Below, piece after piece: positions 61,710 to 64,000 of a stretch of 64,000 bases of DNA. The DNA lies in contig VIQU02000020.1 of NCBI GenBank assembly GCA_010206225.2, positions 21,975-85,974 on the forward strand, given 5' to 3'. Every line of letters starts with the position of its first letter. Positions within the stretch are counted from its first letter, which is position 1. The translations under genes were made by a program, and so were the position numbers. Under the pieces are notes generated by a model. It had not been told where the DNA came from, ran no database searches, and was given only the letters and a program-made list of their open reading frames with translations. Origin of the DNA: Lachnospiraceae bacterium MD308 (GTDB lineage Bacteria; Bacillota; Clostridia; Lachnospirales; Lachnospiraceae).

Positions 61710-62603
61710 ATGAAGAAACCTTGGCAGAAAAATCTGGAGACGATTCTGGGAGTTTTAATTGGCAATGCTTTACTTGCATTCACAGTGGCGGCATTCTTGG
61801 TCCCGCATGGTATTATTATGGGTGGAGCAACGGGGATTGGTCTTACGATCAGTCATTATCTGCCGATTCAACTCTCTTTGATCATTTTGATCGTTAATGC
61901 GTGTCTGTTTCTTTTAGGGGCTGTTACACTAGGAAAGAAATTCGTGATCACAACGATTGCAAGTACGTTCCTGTATCCGGCGTGTCTGACGGTAATGCAG
62001 GAGATTCCGGGCATTACGGATCTTACAGATAATATTATGCTGGCAACGTTTTACGGAGGAGCGTTTCTTGGACTTGGAGTAGGAATGATCGTCCGTGTGG
62101 GGTCATCTACAGGAGGCACGGATATTCTGGCGCTTGTGTTAAACAAATGGCTTCATGTCAGTGTAGCCGTGTTGGTGTATATTGTGGATTTTGTGGTACT
62201 TGGAGCACAGGCGGTCTTCTCGGATTCCGAACAGATCATGTACGGTGTTCTGGCATTGGTGCTGGAGACGGTCATGCTGAACCGGGTAATGTTGATGGGA
62301 CAATCGCAGATTCAGCTTTTTGTTATCTCTGATAAGTACGAGGAGATACGTGAGAGGATGCTGAAGGAGCAGGATGTAGGAGTGACAATGGTCCATGTTG
62401 AGACTGGGTTTGGGAAAGAGAATCAAAAGGCGGTTTTATGCATTATTCATAACCGAAAACTTTACGCAACGAATGAGATGATTCATACCATTGATGAAAA
62501 GGCATTTGTCACTATTTCGCAGATTAATGAGGTGAAAGGACGAGGCTTTACGCTGGAACGGGAAAACTATTCTGAAGTTGAGAAAATAAAAAAAGAAGAT
62601 TAA
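61710..62603 (+). CDS. YitT family membrane protein
   Basis: A 297-residue protein with five to six N-terminal helices (VPHGIIMGGATGIGLTIS, GSSTGGTDILALVLNK) and a C-terminal soluble DUF2179 domain (MVHVETGFGKENQKAVLCII). Function unknown. The ATG at 61710 is preceded by TTGGAGGAAAA; an earlier ATG lacks support. Confidence 0.92.
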   Translation: MKKPWQKNLETILGVLIGNALLAFTVAAFLVPHGIIMGGATGIGLTISHYLPIQLSLIILIVNACLFLLGAVTLGKKFVITTIASTFLYPACLTVMQEIPGITDLTDNIMLATFYGGAFLGLGVGMIVRVGSSTGGTDILALVLNKWLHVSVAVLVYIVDFVVLGAQAVFSDSEQIMYGVLALVLETVMLNRVMLMGQSQIQLFVISDKYEEIRERMLKEQDVGVTMVHVETGFGKENQKAVLCIIHNRKLYATNEMIHTIDEKAFVTISQINEVKGRGFTLERENYSEVEKIKKED

Positions 62604-62644
62604 AAAAGAAAATAAAAAAAGAATTCATTATGAGGAGAGTTATA

Positions 62645-63367
62645 GTGTCTGAACGATTTTCCAGAACAGAATTATTGATTGGGACAGAGAACCTGAAACG
62701 TCTGAAATGCGCAAGGATAGCAGTGTTTGGAGTCGGGGGAGTTGGCGGATATGTGGTGGAGGCATTGGCGAGAAGCGGCATAGGGACACTGGAACTGATC
62801 GATGATGATATTGTCAGTCGCAGTAATATCAACCGGCAGATTATTGCCACGGAAAAGACGGTTGGCCGCGCCAAAGTGGACGTGGCAAAAGAACGGGTGC
62901 TGGAGATCAATCCAAATATTAACGTTAATATCCATAAAACCTTTTATTTGCCGGATACGTCGGAACAGTTCGACTTTACACAATATGATTATGTCGTCGA
63001 TGCGATTGATACTGTGACGGGAAAAATCGCGCTTGTTATGCAATCGAAGGGAGCAGGGACACCCATTATAAGCTGTATGGGGGCGGGAAATAAACTTAAT
63101 GCGGCGGCTTTTCAGGTGGCCGATATTTATAAAACTTCGGTCTGTCCGTTAGCAAAGGCGATGAGAAAAGAGCTTAAAAAGCGGGGAGTCAAGCACTTAA
63201 AGGTTGTGTATTCGCAGGAAGAACCGCGAAAAACGGGCGGACGGGTACCGGGAAGCATTGCATTTGTGCCTTCAGTGGCAGGACTGATCCTTGCAGGGGA
63301 AGTAGTGAAAGATCTTCTGGAAGAATATCCTCAGCGGACAAAGGAACACACGCCCTTTGTCTACTAA
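62645..63367 (+). CDS. tcdA: tRNA threonylcarbamoyladenosine dehydratase
   Basis: A 240-residue E1-like (ThiF/HesA) enzyme: ERFSRTELLIG at the start, ATP loop VFGVGGVGGYVVEALARSGIG, DDDIVSRSNINRQIIA, VDAIDTVTGKI, and ISCMGAGNKLN with the conserved Cys. It cyclises t6A37 of tRNA to ct6A. GGAGAG lies 5-6 bases before the GTG at 62645, so I prefer it to the ATG at 62630. Confidence 0.93.
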   Translation: MSERFSRTELLIGTENLKRLKCARIAVFGVGGVGGYVVEALARSGIGTLELIDDDIVSRSNINRQIIATEKTVGRAKVDVAKERVLEINPNINVNIHKTFYLPDTSEQFDFTQYDYVVDAIDTVTGKIALVMQSKGAGTPIISCMGAGNKLNAAAFQVADIYKTSVCPLAKAMRKELKKRGVKHLKVVYSQEEPRKTGGRVPGSIAFVPSVAGLILAGEVVKDLLEEYPQRTKEHTPFVY

Positions 63368-63463
63368 AGGAATTAATAATTAAGGAAAAAGGTTTCTCTT
63401 TTTAAATAACTTAAATTTTAAGAGGAAAGGCCGATATTATTAATATAAGGAGGTTATCAAGAT

Positions 63464-63646
63464 ATGGAATTTGCAAATAGTATCGCAATGGCAAGTATGT
63501 CGATGAGCGCGGCAAAGCTGCAGATGAGCACTAGTTTGGCTGTTACCAAAAGTGCAATGGAAACTCAGGAAGCTGCCGCTGCACAGCTTCTTGAGATGCT
63601 TCCAAGCCCACCCGGAGTAGGGCAATATGTTGATGTAAGGGCTTAA
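63464..63646 (+). CDS. YjfB family putative motility protein
   Basis: A 60-residue protein: residues 1-45 form an amphipathic Ala/Met/Ser-rich helix (SIAMASMSMSAAKLQMSTS, VTKSAMETQEAAAAQLLEML), then PSPPGVGQYVDVRA. This is the YjfB (PF14070) pattern, of unknown function; the motility label comes from the family. AAGGAGG precedes the ATG. No other motility gene is nearby. Confidence 0.85.
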   Translation: MEFANSIAMASMSMSAAKLQMSTSLAVTKSAMETQEAAAAQLLEMLPSPPGVGQYVDVRA

Positions 63647-63648
63647 AG

Positions 63649-63688
63649 AAAAGGACTGTGATTCTGAAGAACAGAAAGCAGTCCTTTT
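63649..63688 (+). terminator. Terminator after the YjfB gene
   Basis: AAAAGGACTG (63649-63658) pairs with CAGTCCTTTT (63679-63688); an inner TTCTG/CAGAA stem strengthens it. Confidence 0.88.
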
Positions 63689-63809
63689 CAATACAAAAAT
63701 TCTTTGCGAGCTGGAGCGCCATATTGTATAAACTAAGGAGAGGAAGCACAAAATATAGTATTAGAGGAAAATGGTGTAAAAAAAGGAGGAAAAAGATAGA
63801 AAAAAGGTA

Positions 63810-63863
63810 TTGACAGGGAGGGGAAAAGCTGATATTATAAATTTCGCTGCGGCGGACGCAGCG
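63810..63863 (+). promoter_or_regulatory. Strong tandem promoter P1 (rRNA-type)
   Basis: TTGACA (63810-63815), 17 bases, TATTAT (63833-63838). The expected start region is followed by a GC hairpin CGCTGC/GCAGCG (63845-63863). The bases before the -35 read AAAAAAGGTA, identical to P2. Confidence 0.8.
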
Positions 63864-63945
63864 GAATTCCCTGAAAACAAGGCATTGCAGCATACAGGCA
63901 ATGGAGGTTAGAGGGGGAGGGAAGAAAAAAATATCAAAAAAGGTA

Positions 63946-63974
63946 TTGACAAAGAGATACTGATATGATATTGT
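63946..63974 (+). promoter_or_regulatory. Strong tandem promoter P2 (rRNA-type)
   Basis: TTGACA (63946-63951), 17 bases, TATTGT (63969-63974), 136 bases after P1 with the same AAAAAAGGTA upstream. Two strong repeated promoters, then GC-rich leader, suggest an rRNA operon or similar highly expressed unit just beyond the right edge. That operon is not in the window. Confidence 0.7.
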
Positions 63975-64000
63975 TAATAAGCTGTCGCTGAGACAGAGAG

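Noticed and set aside
63845..63863. GC hairpin after P1 as a terminator
   Set aside because: No T-run follows; more likely part of an rRNA leader.
1..64000. CRISPR array, tRNA or rRNA gene
   Set aside because: No regularly spaced repeats and no convincing tRNA T-arm or rRNA sequence were seen on reading; a tRNAscan/Infernal run would be decisive.

Overview
The window looks like a chromosome segment of a spore-forming, anaerobic Firmicute, most likely a Lachnospiraceae-type Clostridia (Dorea / Clostridium scindens / Blautia neighbourhood; the family call is inference). The evidence is a complete spoIIAA-spoIIAB-sigF locus followed by a spoVA operon, a T-box-controlled valS, a nadABC-niaR operon, ETF-linked flavin dehydrogenases, a CD1871A-type CXXC peptide, strong AGGAGG ribosome binding sites, and moderately AT-rich DNA.

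Layout. (1) 1-3.6 kb is a decayed integrative element: DUF5131 protein, excisionase-like HTH protein, C-terminally cut TnpV, an unknown protein, an XRE repressor with CACA/TGTG operators, and an 88-residue stump of a tyrosine integrase. (2) 3.6-8.1 kb is accessory cargo: DUF1848 protein, GNAT acetyltransferase, and a divergent MFS exporter / AraC regulator pair. (3) 8.1-21.7 kb is a catabolic island: SDR, MFS transporter, FGGY kinase, FAD oxidoreductase and EtfBA in one operon; a second FAD oxidoreductase plus a GlpP-family antiterminator on the other strand; a second EtfBA; then a BCCT transporter, a glycerol-dehydrogenase fragment and SurE. Three of its transcription units begin with a near-consensus promoter, a shared CGT(T)AGA-type leader motif and an intrinsic terminator ahead of the first gene. 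This fits a small GlpP antitermination regulon and is the most interesting part of the window.

(4) 21.8-31.6 kb holds a DUF2130 protein, an XRE/TPR-like regulator, an MgtC-like protein, the NAD operon, a TlpA / CXXC peptide / NapH-like polyferredoxin redox cassette, and the 3' remnant of a rhodanese-Big2 protein. (5) 31.6-46.5 kb is core: T-box-valS, an LtaS-like synthase, folC, a TPR protein, spoIIA, a sigma-F/G-type promoter, spoVAA-AE, and a Na/Pi symporter. (6) 46.5-55.9 kb holds a MacB-like ABC operon with a CARDB/COG1361 surface protein, a PfoR-like protein, CobO, a RelQ-type alarmone synthetase, an SfsA-MutY fusion, and a bacteriohemerythrin.

(7) 55.9-64 kb has lipid-related genes (PAP2, GDPD, lipid kinase), a TetR gene divergent from tex across a palindrome, YitT, TcdA and YjfB. 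The right edge has two strong tandem promoters typical of an rRNA operon lying just outside. I saw no tRNA, rRNA, CRISPR array or complete insertion sequence.
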